NCBI GenBank assembly: GCA_006227785.1
Contig: SBFU01000192.1
Coordinates: forward strand, 1-5,125
Origin: Burkholderiales bacterium
Lineage (GTDB): Bacteria > Pseudomonadota > Gammaproteobacteria > Burkholderiales > Burkholderiaceae_C
DNA length: 5,125 bases
Reading direction: 5' to 3'
The notes under the pieces were generated by a model, which worked only from the letters and a program-made list of their open reading frames with translations, ran no database searches and had not been told where the DNA came from. The position numbers were made by a program, and so were the translations under genes. Shown one piece after another: positions 1-5,125 of the stretch (its first letter is position 1; every line of letters begins with the position of its first letter).

Positions 1-56
1 GATGCGCATCTGGCTGGGCCCCAAGCCTGATGCGCAGCTGGCTGGGCCCCAAGCCG
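1..56. repeat. 28-bp imperfect tandem duplication (two copies)
   Basis: Bases 1-28 and 29-56 are the same 28-base unit, beginning GATGCGCA and ending CCCCAAGCC plus one variable base. They differ at only two positions: T9 versus G37, and T28 versus G56. Each unit contains an imperfect dyad around GGGCCC, flanked by GGCT and AGCC. The period is not a multiple of three, so gaining or losing one copy shifts any reading frame that crosses it. In the plus strand the two copies encode the same peptide (MRIWLGPKP and MRSWLGPKP) in two different frames. The array may continue to the left of the window, so the copy number is a minimum. A replication-slippage duplication or an assembly artefact at a contig end would both fit. 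Confidence 0.85.
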
Positions 57-104
57 GTCGACTGGCAGCTCAAGGACGCCCTGCTGGGCAAAACGTCCAG
101 CTGA
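3..104 (+). CDS. 3' end of an unidentified plus-strand gene (partial)
   Basis: The plus-strand frame that stops with TGA at 102-104 is open to the left edge. It ends in the peptide RSWLGPKPVDWQLKDALLG followed by KTSS. The stop lies one base before the end of the convergent gph gene, a spacing typical of two real genes meeting tail to tail; this is the main reason to believe it. The peptide has ordinary protein composition (Trp, Lys, Asp, Leu) rather than the Arg/Ala/Pro-rich look of a GC shadow frame. I do not recognise the family and give no function. The 28-bp duplication at 1-56 makes the upstream frame uncertain. If the true upstream frame is the one reading MRIWLGPKP at base 2, the duplication has shifted the gene, which would then read on to a TGA at 158-160 inside gph. 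Confidence 0.4.
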   Translation, partial: CASGWAPSLMRSWLGPKPVDWQLKDALLGKTSS

Positions 105-105
105 T

Positions 106-861
106 TCAGGCCGTCAGCAGGGCCGGCAACTCGGTCAGCGACGCGACCAGGGCATCATGAGGTGCCTCGGCGATGGGCCGGCCGTGGTTGTAGCCATAGG
201 TGACCAGCGCCACCGGACAACCCGCGGCCCGAGCCGCCTGGCCATCGTTCTCGGAATCGCCCACCATCAACGTGTGCCGTGGCGGGGAGCCCAGCGCTTC
301 GCAGGTGCGGACCAATGGCAGCGGATCGGGCTTCTTGCGCTCAAAGCTGTCGCCACCGAACACCTGCGAGAAAAAGCCGCTCAGCCCCTTGGCCTCCAAC
401 AGGTCCTCGGCAAAAGCGCGCGGTTTGTTGGTCAGGCATGCCATGGGCAACCCGAGCGACTGCAAGGCCTGAAGGCCTTCGCGGACACCTGGATAGACAT
501 CGGAGAAATCGCCATTGATGGCGCGGTAATGAAGCTGGTAGGCGCGCCAGGCCTGCTCGTAGCGGGCCTGTGGCGAGGTCGCAGGACAGGCGCCGGCGGA
601 CACAGCCACCCGCTGAAGCTGCTCGGCCAGCACCTGGCGGATCAGGTGCTCCGAACCTTTGCCCACGGTGCGCTCGACAAGCGCCCGGTCCACCGGCGGC
701 AACGCCAGCTCAGCCAGCATGCGGTTGAGGGCCACTTCGAAATCACCCAGCGTGTCGACCATCGTGCCGTCGAGGTCAACGATCACGGCACCCACGTTCA
801 AGAAGCGCGTGGGTGTCTCTCCCCTGGAGAAAGGCGCCTGCCCTCGGCTATCGCGCTGCAT
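106..861 (-). CDS. gph: phosphoglycolate phosphatase (HAD superfamily)
   Basis: Gph hydrolyses 2-phosphoglycolate to glycolate and phosphate in the cytoplasm. It clears the product of Rubisco oxygenation or of DNA 3'-end repair. The 251 residues carry all the HAD motifs. Motif I is DLDGTMVDT at 29-37, with nucleophile Asp29 and acid/base Asp31. Motif II is LTNKP at 143-147, with Thr144. Motif III is KKPDP at 176-180, and motif IV is GDSEND at 201-206, with the Mg-binding acids. A helical cap domain lies between motifs I and II. The ATG at 861 overlaps the rpe stop (TGATG) and has no Shine-Dalgarno of its own, which suggests translational coupling. With this start, 28 residues precede the catalytic Asp29, more than is usual. 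In-frame GTG (codon 23) or TTG (codon 21) starts would give the usual short N-terminus. A related HAD phosphatase with another substrate cannot be excluded from sequence alone. Confidence 0.93.
   Translation of the reverse strand: MQRDSRGQAPFSRGETPTRFLNVGAVIVDLDGTMVDTLGDFEVALNRMLAELALPPVDRALVERTVGKGSEHLIRQVLAEQLQRVAVSAGACPATSPQARYEQAWRAYQLHYRAINGDFSDVYPGVREGLQALQSLGLPMACLTNKPRAFAEDLLEAKGLSGFFSQVFGGDSFERKKPDPLPLVRTCEALGSPPRHTLMVGDSENDGQAARAAGCPVALVTYGYNHGRPIAEAPHDALVASLTELPALLTA
789..830 (-). other. two adjacent hairpins in the 5' part of gph
   Basis: CACCCACG at 789-796 is the exact reverse complement of CGTGGGTG at 808-815, giving an 8-bp stem with an 11-base loop. Next to it, TCTCC at 818-822 pairs with GGAGA at 826-830 around a 3-base loop. 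In the rpe-gph mRNA both fall 30-75 bases after the gph ATG at 861, inside the long N-terminal extension. The alternative TTG and GTG start codons of gph lie in the loop and in the 3' arm of the larger hairpin. No T-tract follows, so this is not an intrinsic terminator. The pairing is seen directly; any regulatory role is inference. Confidence 0.35.
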
Positions 862-1541
862 CAGGCCAGGGCCGCCCGCATGGCGTCGATGACGGCCTTG
901 TAATCGGGCTTGCCGAAGATGGCGCTGCCGGCGACAAAGGTGTCGGCACCGGCATCGGCGACACGGCGGATGTTGTCGGCCTTGATGCCGCCGTCCACCT
1001 CCAACCGGATGTCCTTGCCACTGGCCTCGATCCGCTTGCGGGCCTGCTCGATCTTGCGCAAAGCCGAGTCGATGAAACCCTGCCCGCCGAAGCCCGGGTT
1101 GACGCTCATGATCAGGATCAGGTCGATGTCGTCAATCACCCAGTCCAGCACATCCAGCGGCTGCGCGGGATTGAAGGTCAGGCCCGCCTGGCAACCCCGC
1201 GCCTTGATGGCCTGCACGCTGCGGTGCACATGGGTGGACGCGTCCGGGTGAAAGCTGACGAGATCGGCGCCGGCATCGATGAAGGCGCCCGCCAGCGCGT
1301 CCACCGGCGCGATCATGAGGTGCACATCGATGGGCACGGGGCGCCCGTCGGCTGTCCTGGCATGGGGCTTGAGCGCCTGGCAGACCATGGGGCCGAAGGT
1401 CAGATTGGGCACGTAATGGTTGTCCATCACGTCAAAGTGGATCCAGTCGGCACCGGCGTGGATGACGTTCCTCACCTCCTCGCCCAGACGGGCGAAATCG
1501 GCAGACAGGATGGAAGGGGCAATTCGGAACGGGGTCGGCAT
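861..1541 (-). CDS. rpe: ribulose-phosphate 3-epimerase
   Basis: Rpe interconverts D-ribulose-5-phosphate and D-xylulose-5-phosphate in the pentose phosphate pathway, or in the Calvin cycle of autotrophs. It is a cytoplasmic metal-dependent TIM barrel. The 226 residues match the family's usual length. They show the start motif APSILSADF (8-16), HFDVMD (35-40, metal ligand His35 and catalytic Asp37), DVHLM (72-76, metal ligand His74), [10 protein letters not shown] (145-154, the active-site loop) and EVDGG (181-185, catalytic Asp183), followed by a phosphate-binding AGSAIFG near the end. The start [10 protein letters not shown] was chosen because it places APSILSADF where the family has it. 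An ATG at 1583 would add 14 residues ([14 protein letters not shown]) and has a GGAGGG just two bases upstream, so it is a real alternative. The frame stays open far upstream, but that part lies across apaG and is a GC artefact. The gene is first in an operon with gph, joined by a TGATG overlap. Confidence 0.96.
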   Translation of the reverse strand: MPTPFRIAPSILSADFARLGEEVRNVIHAGADWIHFDVMDNHYVPNLTFGPMVCQALKPHARTADGRPVPIDVHLMIAPVDALAGAFIDAGADLVSFHPDASTHVHRSVQAIKARGCQAGLTFNPAQPLDVLDWVIDDIDLILIMSVNPGFGGQGFIDSALRKIEQARKRIEASGKDIRLEVDGGIKADNIRRVADAGADTFVAGSAIFGKPDYKAVIDAMRAALA

Positions 1542-1634
1542 GCGGGTGTCCGGGATGACAAAACCGCCATTTTCGCAGGCCATCGCCCTCCAGTTGGACC
1601 GGGGGTCATGCCGACTGGCGTTAACATGCCGGCC
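1542..1634. promoter_or_regulatory. divergent rpe / apaG intergenic region
   Basis: This stretch of about 93 bases separates the divergent rpe and apaG genes and should hold promoters for both units. I see no strong sigma-70 boxes. A weak candidate towards apaG is TTGGAC at 1594-1599 with GTTAAC at 1620-1625, but the 20-base spacer is long. The region is crowded with alternative starts: ATG at 1583 for rpe, and ATG at 1608 and 1626 for apaG. If the outermost starts are used, only about 24 bases remain between the two genes, and promoters would have to lie inside coding sequence. A CATGCCG heptamer occurs at 1607 and again at 1625, at two of the apaG start candidates. Confidence 0.3.
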
Positions 1635-2039
1635 ATGGCGCGATACCAGTTCACCTGCGAAGTCGAACCGCAGTACCTCAGCGAGCAATCCTCGCCCGAT
1701 GAAGCGGTGTATGCCTACGCCTACACGGTGACCATCACCAACACCGGCGACATCACCGCCCAGTTGATCGCCCGTCACTGGATCATTGACGATGCCCGTG
1801 GCCACACCGAAGAAGTCAAGGGCCTGGGCGTTGTGGGCCATCAGCCGCTGCTGCGACCCGGCGAGTCCTTCCAGTACACCAGTGGCACACGCCTGCAGAC
1901 GCCCACGGGCAGCATGCGCGGCAGCTTTTTCTGTGTGGCCGAAGACGGCGAGCGGTTTGATGCGCCCATTGAAGAGTTTGCACTGGTGCCCGGAGACGCC
2001 ACACCCGGCTCGGGCACAGCCCCCCGCATGCTGCACTGA
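1635..2039 (+). CDS. apaG: ApaG protein
   Basis: This is a full ApaG family protein (DUF525), a small fibronectin-III-like beta-sandwich that is probably cytoplasmic. Its biochemical role is not settled. In enterobacteria the gene lies beside apaH (Ap4A hydrolase), and loss affects Co2+ resistance; here there is no apaH. Hallmarks are [11 protein letters not shown] (28-38), [11 protein letters not shown] (43-53), the glycine-rich [11 protein letters not shown] (61-71) that resembles a phosphate-binding loop, [11 protein letters not shown] (74-84) and [12 protein letters not shown] (94-105). At 134 residues it is slightly longer than the E. coli protein of about 125, through a Pro/Gly/Thr-rich tail before the final RMLH. 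The start MARYQF fits the family N-terminus. In-frame ATGs at 1626 (MPAMARYQF) and 1608 are alternatives, and none has a good Shine-Dalgarno. The gene is divergent from rpe and first of a plus-strand run with the membrane protein and thiL. Confidence 0.93.
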   Translation: MARYQFTCEVEPQYLSEQSSPDEAVYAYAYTVTITNTGDITAQLIARHWIIDDARGHTEEVKGLGVVGHQPLLRPGESFQYTSGTRLQTPTGSMRGSFFCVAEDGERFDAPIEEFALVPGDATPGSGTAPRMLH

Positions 2040-2104
2040 CCAGGACCCTACGCGTCGGCCCATCAGCCGCTGCCCACCCGTACCGGGCCTGCGCCCGCAC
2101 CACC

Positions 2105-4306
2105 ATGCGCCCTGACCTGCAGTCCCTGCTGAATGCCCTCGACCCGGACGCGCCCCTGGCCGAGCGCCACCTCTGGCTGATCGAGCTGCTGCGGTGGATA
2201 CGGGGCGACTGCACAGACCCCCAGGCCAGCGTCGGACACGTCCGCCAGATCCTGGAAACCGTCCAGGACGATGCCGCCTGGCTGGACCGCTGGCACCGCT
2301 GGTGGGATCGGTTCGTACAAGCGGTGGATGTGACACCGCTGCTGGCTGACCATGGGTTTGCGCCTCGAACCGCATTCCTCAGCGAACTCGGCCACCGCCT
2401 GCGGCGCAAGCTGCTGCCCGGCACGCCGGAAACGCATGACATGAGTGACCTGTTCGGGCTGCTGCTGCCCAGCCGCTTCGACGTCCGCTGGCTGCAAGCG
2501 CTCGATACCCGGACGTTGCAGAAAATTCGACAAGTGCTTCTGCCTGCTGCACAGCCGAGAACACAGGATTCGGAACCTGGCCGGTCCCCTGCGGCCACCA
2601 CCTGGCAGACAGCGCTGCTGGATGCACTGGTGTTCTCGGTGGGCCAGGTCAGCGCGACCGGCTTCGCCAGCGAAATCCGCGTGCGCATGAGCCACGAGGA
2701 ACAGGCTCGACGCGCTTTTCATGCCTTACCGGTGCAGGCCGAGGCCCTGCGCCGCAGCGCCTTGCGCCACGGACCCCGCAGCGGCCAGGCCCGCTACGAG
2801 GCCGACAAGCTCAGAAACCAGCTGGGCGTCTGCCAGGTGGCGGCCGAGACCGTCTACACCCACCTGGAAGAACACGGGGTCTCTGTCGGCATTGTGTTTC
2901 GCCTTCGCCAGCTGTCAGAACGGGTGGTGCGCATCCACCAGCTGCTGGACTGCCTGCTCTCGGAACAACCCGAACGCGCCACCGCCGCCCTGTTGGCCGA
3001 CATGGCCCAACTCGGCCTGGACAACCGCAGCATCCGCGCCCTGATCGCCAACAGCAGCGGACTCACGGCGGCCAAAGTGGCCGAGCGCAGCGCCGAGACC
3101 GGAGAACGCTACATCACGCGCAACGCAGCCGAGTACCGCCAGATGCTGGGCATGGCCGCCGGCGGCGGTGCGCTGCTGGGTCTGACGACCTGGATCAAGT
3201 TTGGCGTGACCGCGCTGGCCTTGTCGGCTTTCTGGACAGGGTTTGCGGCGGGACTGAATTACGCCCTGTCCTTTGTCGTGATCCAGTTGCTGCATTTCAC
3301 GGTCGCCACCAAACAGCCCGCGGTGACAGCGCCGGCCATGGCGGCCCGGCTCAAGGACATCCGCAGGCCGGGTGCCGTTCGCGGCTTCGTCGACGAGGTG
3401 GCCAACCTGTTCCGCTCGCAGATGGCATCCATATTTGGCAACGTCGGCATGGTGATTCCCGTGGTGCTGCTGATCAGCGGATTGCTGTCCCTGCTCCAGG
3501 GGAGGGCCATGATCGGTCCGGAAAAAGCCGAGTACGTGATCCACAGCCTGGACCTGCTGGGACCCAGCCTGCTGTTCGCCGCCTTCACCGGTGTGCTTTT
3601 GTTTGCCTCCAGCATTGTGGCGGGCTGGGTCGAGAACTGGTTCGTCTATTACCGCCTGGACTCGGCGATCCGGCACAACCCCCGCTTCACGGGCTGGCTG
3701 GGACGCGAGCGGGCGGCACGCTGGGCAAGGTTCTTCCGCGACAACATCTCCGGGCTGGCAGCCAATGTTTCGCTGGGCATGATGCTGGGGCTGATTCCGG
3801 CCTTTGCCCAGTTCTTCGGACTGGGACTGGATATCCGCCACGTGACACTCGCTGCGGGACAGCTGGCAGCGGCCGGCGCAGCGATCGGCACGGAGGTATT
3901 GTCCCGACCGGACTTCTGGTGGGCGGTCGCGGGTGTCCTGGTCATCGGCCCGATCAACCTGCTGGTCAGCTTCTACCTGGCCTTCCGGCTGGCACTCAAG
4001 GCCCAGGGCGTCGGCGAGGTCAATCGAGGGCTGATCCAGATGGCCCTGCGCCGCCGGCTGCGCAGTCACCCCCTGAGCTTCTTCCTGCCACCCCGCGCCG
4101 AGCAGCATGCCGAGCCCGAGGATGTGAGCGACATCGAAGCCGCCTGGCAACACCACGGCCCGCGCGAGGTGCTGGATGAAGAGAGCCGACGCTGGGCCGA
4201 AGCCTACCTGGAGCGTGCCGCGCGGGCCCATGACATGGGCCAGGAGTCATGGACGCAGGCCGGTCCGCTGGAGACCGATGACCAGGCCGGTGGGGCCAAG
4301 ACATGA
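2105..4306 (+). CDS. multi-pass membrane protein of the 'site-specific recombinase' (Gcr-type) family
   Basis: The 733 residues resemble the family that databases call 'site-specific recombinase' (Pfam SpecificRecomb), found in Burkholderiales and Neisseria. The name should not be taken as a function. Residues 1-340 are soluble, charged and helical, with the N-terminal block [16 protein letters not shown] and the later block [16 protein letters not shown] followed by AAGGGALLG. From about 348 to 632 there are six or seven hydrophobic segments, near 348-370, 372-400, 441-466, 480-512, 552-575 and 603-632. The C-terminal 100 residues are charged and probably cytoplasmic. I see neither the Arg-His-Arg-Tyr set of tyrosine recombinases nor a serine recombinase N-terminus. 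An inner-membrane protein of unknown role is the safest reading. The ATG at 2105 lies 65 bases after apaG, has a poor ribosome site, and thiL follows 45 bases downstream. The ORF is intact, with no frameshift seen. Confidence 0.85.
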   Translation: MRPDLQSLLNALDPDAPLAERHLWLIELLRWIRGDCTDPQASVGHVRQILETVQDDAAWLDRWHRWWDRFVQAVDVTPLLADHGFAPRTAFLSELGHRLRRKLLPGTPETHDMSDLFGLLLPSRFDVRWLQALDTRTLQKIRQVLLPAAQPRTQDSEPGRSPAATTWQTALLDALVFSVGQVSATGFASEIRVRMSHEEQARRAFHALPVQAEALRRSALRHGPRSGQARYEADKLRNQLGVCQVAAETVYTHLEEHGVSVGIVFRLRQLSERVVRIHQLLDCLLSEQPERATAALLADMAQLGLDNRSIRALIANSSGLTAAKVAERSAETGERYITRNAAEYRQMLGMAAGGGALLGLTTWIKFGVTALALSAFWTGFAAGLNYALSFVVIQLLHFTVATKQPAVTAPAMAARLKDIRRPGAVRGFVDEVANLFRSQMASIFGNVGMVIPVVLLISGLLSLLQGRAMIGPEKAEYVIHSLDLLGPSLLFAAFTGVLLFASSIVAGWVENWFVYYRLDSAIRHNPRFTGWLGRERAARWARFFRDNISGLAANVSLGMMLGLIPAFAQFFGLGLDIRHVTLAAGQLAAAGAAIGTEVLSRPDFWWAVAGVLVIGPINLLVSFYLAFRLALKAQGVGEVNRGLIQMALRRRLRSHPLSFFLPPRAEQHAEPEDVSDIEAAWQHHGPREVLDEESRRWAEAYLERAARAHDMGQESWTQAGPLETDDQAGGAKT

Positions 4307-4338
4307 CCCCTGGGCGGGCACACTTCGCGGTCAAACGC

Positions 4339-4343
4339 AAGGA
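4339..4343 (+). promoter_or_regulatory. ribosome binding site of thiL
   Basis: AAGGA lies eight bases before the ATG at 4352. It is the clearest Shine-Dalgarno in the window, supports the chosen thiL start, and lies in the short gap after the membrane protein gene. Confidence 0.6.
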
Positions 4344-4351
4344 TCTCCTCG

Positions 4352-5125
4352 ATGCCTGACGGCGAGTTCACCCTGATCGATCGTCATTTCCGGCGCGCTG
4401 CCGCATCCGGCCACGACCAAGTCGCCCTGGGTATCGGTGACGATTGCGCCCTGCTGTCCGTCCGAGCGGGCAAGCAACTGGCGGTTTCCACCGACATGCT
4501 GGTCGAGGGCCGGCATTTTCTTGCCGGTACCGACCCCTTTCGCCTCGGACACAAGGCGCTGGCCGTCAACCTGAGTGACCTGGCCGCCATGGGGGCACGC
4601 CCGCTGGGGTTCACACTGGCACTGGCCCTGCCCGAACTGGACGACGTGTGGCTGAGCGCGTTTTCCAACGGTTTGCACGCGCTGGCACGCACGCATGGCT
4701 GTCCGCTGGTCGGCGGCGACACCACACGCGGACCACTGAACATCTGCATCACCGTGTTCGGCGAGGTGGTCATTGGTCAGGCCTTGCGGCGCGACGCCGC
4801 GCGGGCAGGTGATGACATCTGGCTCAGCGGGCGCACCGGTGAAGCCCGGCTGGCACTGGAGGCCCTGCAGGGTCAGCCCTGGGCGCAAGAACTGGGAGGA
4901 CCGTACCTGGACCTGCTGCGCCAGAGACTGGAGGCTCCCCAGCCCAGGCTGGCGCTCGGACAGGCGCTGGTCGGCGTCGCCCACGCGGCCATCGACCTGA
5001 GCGACGGTCTGCTCGGTGATCTGGGCCACATCCTGGCGGCCTCCGGCGGCAAGGCGACACTGCAGGTCGACGCGCTCCTGAACTCGCGCGCCGTGAGCGA
5101 CGATGTGCGCGCGCAACCCCGTGCC
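4352..5125 (+). CDS. thiL: thiamine-monophosphate kinase (3' end outside window)
   Basis: ThiL phosphorylates thiamine monophosphate with ATP to thiamine diphosphate, the active cofactor, in the cytoplasm. The visible 258 residues are the first part of a protein that is usually about 320-350 long; the frame is still open at the window edge. They belong to the PurM/AIR-synthase-like fold. GIGDDC at 27-32 and STDMLVEGRHF at 46-56 supply the Mg- and nucleotide-binding acids. Further blocks are VNLSDLAAMGARPLGF (72-87), LVGGDTTRG (119-127) and IDLSDGL (214-220), which opens the second domain. The start MPDGEFTLIDRHF matches the family N-terminus and has a good ribosome site. The gene lies 45 bases after the membrane protein gene and is probably cotranscribed with it. 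In proteobacteria pgpA often follows thiL, so it may lie just beyond the window. Confidence 0.95.
   Translation, partial: MPDGEFTLIDRHFRRAAASGHDQVALGIGDDCALLSVRAGKQLAVSTDMLVEGRHFLAGTDPFRLGHKALAVNLSDLAAMGARPLGFTLALALPELDDVWLSAFSNGLHALARTHGCPLVGGDTTRGPLNICITVFGEVVIGQALRRDAARAGDDIWLSGRTGEARLALEALQGQPWAQELGGPYLDLLRQRLEAPQPRLALGQALVGVAHAAIDLSDGLLGDLGHILAASGGKATLQVDALLNSRAVSDDVRAQPRA

Noticed and set aside
1..56. CRISPR-like repeat
   Set aside because: The two 28-base copies are directly adjacent with no spacer, and they lie in probable coding sequence.
78..89. GCCC-TGCT-GGGC hairpin between the convergent genes as a terminator
   Set aside because: The stem is only 4 bp and no T-tract follows it on either strand.
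813..1634. Upstream extension of the apaG frame across rpe
   Set aside because: It reads antisense to conserved rpe coding sequence, with His/Asp/Val-rich shadow composition. ApaG proteins begin near MARYQF.
2057..2089. GGCCC / GGGCC inverted repeat between apaG and the membrane protein gene as a terminator
   Set aside because: The 5-bp stem has a 23-base loop and no T-run, so read-through into the next gene is more likely.
1542..2375. Upstream continuation of the rpe frame, giving an apparent 504-residue minus-strand protein
   Set aside because: The continuation lies antisense across all of apaG and the start of the membrane protein gene. It is Arg/Gly/Ala/Pro-rich with no recognisable domain, while the rpe family begins at [10 protein letters not shown]. 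It is a GC-rich open shadow frame.
2915..4231. 438-residue open frame antisense to the membrane protein gene
   Set aside because: It is rich in Gln, His, Gly and Ala, as expected from the mirror of hydrophobic codons, and has no motif. The plus-strand frame has a coherent membrane topology and family blocks.

Overview
The window is GC-rich, densely coded bacterial DNA. It most resembles a betaproteobacterium of the order Burkholderiales, close to Comamonadaceae or the Leptothrix/Rubrivivax group. This rests on the protein character of ApaG, Rpe and Gph, on the presence of the large membrane protein family named 'site-specific recombinase' (common in Burkholderiales and Neisseria), and on the compact gene order. 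It looks like an ordinary chromosomal housekeeping region. I see no rRNA, tRNA, CRISPR array, transposase or phage gene.

Layout, left to right. (1) Bases 1-56 are an imperfect 28-bp tandem duplication. It lies in what is probably the 3' end of an unidentified plus-strand gene that stops at 104. (2) On the minus strand, rpe (ribulose-phosphate 3-epimerase) is followed by gph (phosphoglycolate phosphatase). The rpe stop and the gph start overlap as TGATG, so the two form a coupled operon. gph meets the unknown gene tail to tail with one base between them. (3) A short divergent region of about 90 bp separates rpe from apaG. It should hold the promoters of both transcription units. (4) On the plus strand follow apaG, a 733-residue multi-pass membrane protein of the 'Gcr-type recombinase' family, and thiL (thiamine-monophosphate kinase), which runs off the right edge. 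Gaps of 65 and 45 bp and a common direction fit one transcription unit.

How the genes relate. Rpe interconverts ribulose-5-phosphate and xylulose-5-phosphate in the pentose phosphate or Calvin cycle. Gph removes 2-phosphoglycolate, made by Rubisco oxygenation or by repair of 3'-phosphoglycolate DNA ends. An rpe-gph pair is a familiar Burkholderiales arrangement. The plus-strand genes have no obvious common pathway: ApaG is a small beta-sandwich protein of uncertain role, the membrane protein has no proven function, and ThiL makes thiamine diphosphate, the cofactor of transketolase, which uses the product of Rpe.

I found no convincing new system. The points most worth a second look are the frame-shifting 28-bp duplication at the left edge, a pair of hairpins inside the long N-terminal extension of gph, and the mismatch between the name 'recombinase' and the membrane architecture of the 733-residue protein.
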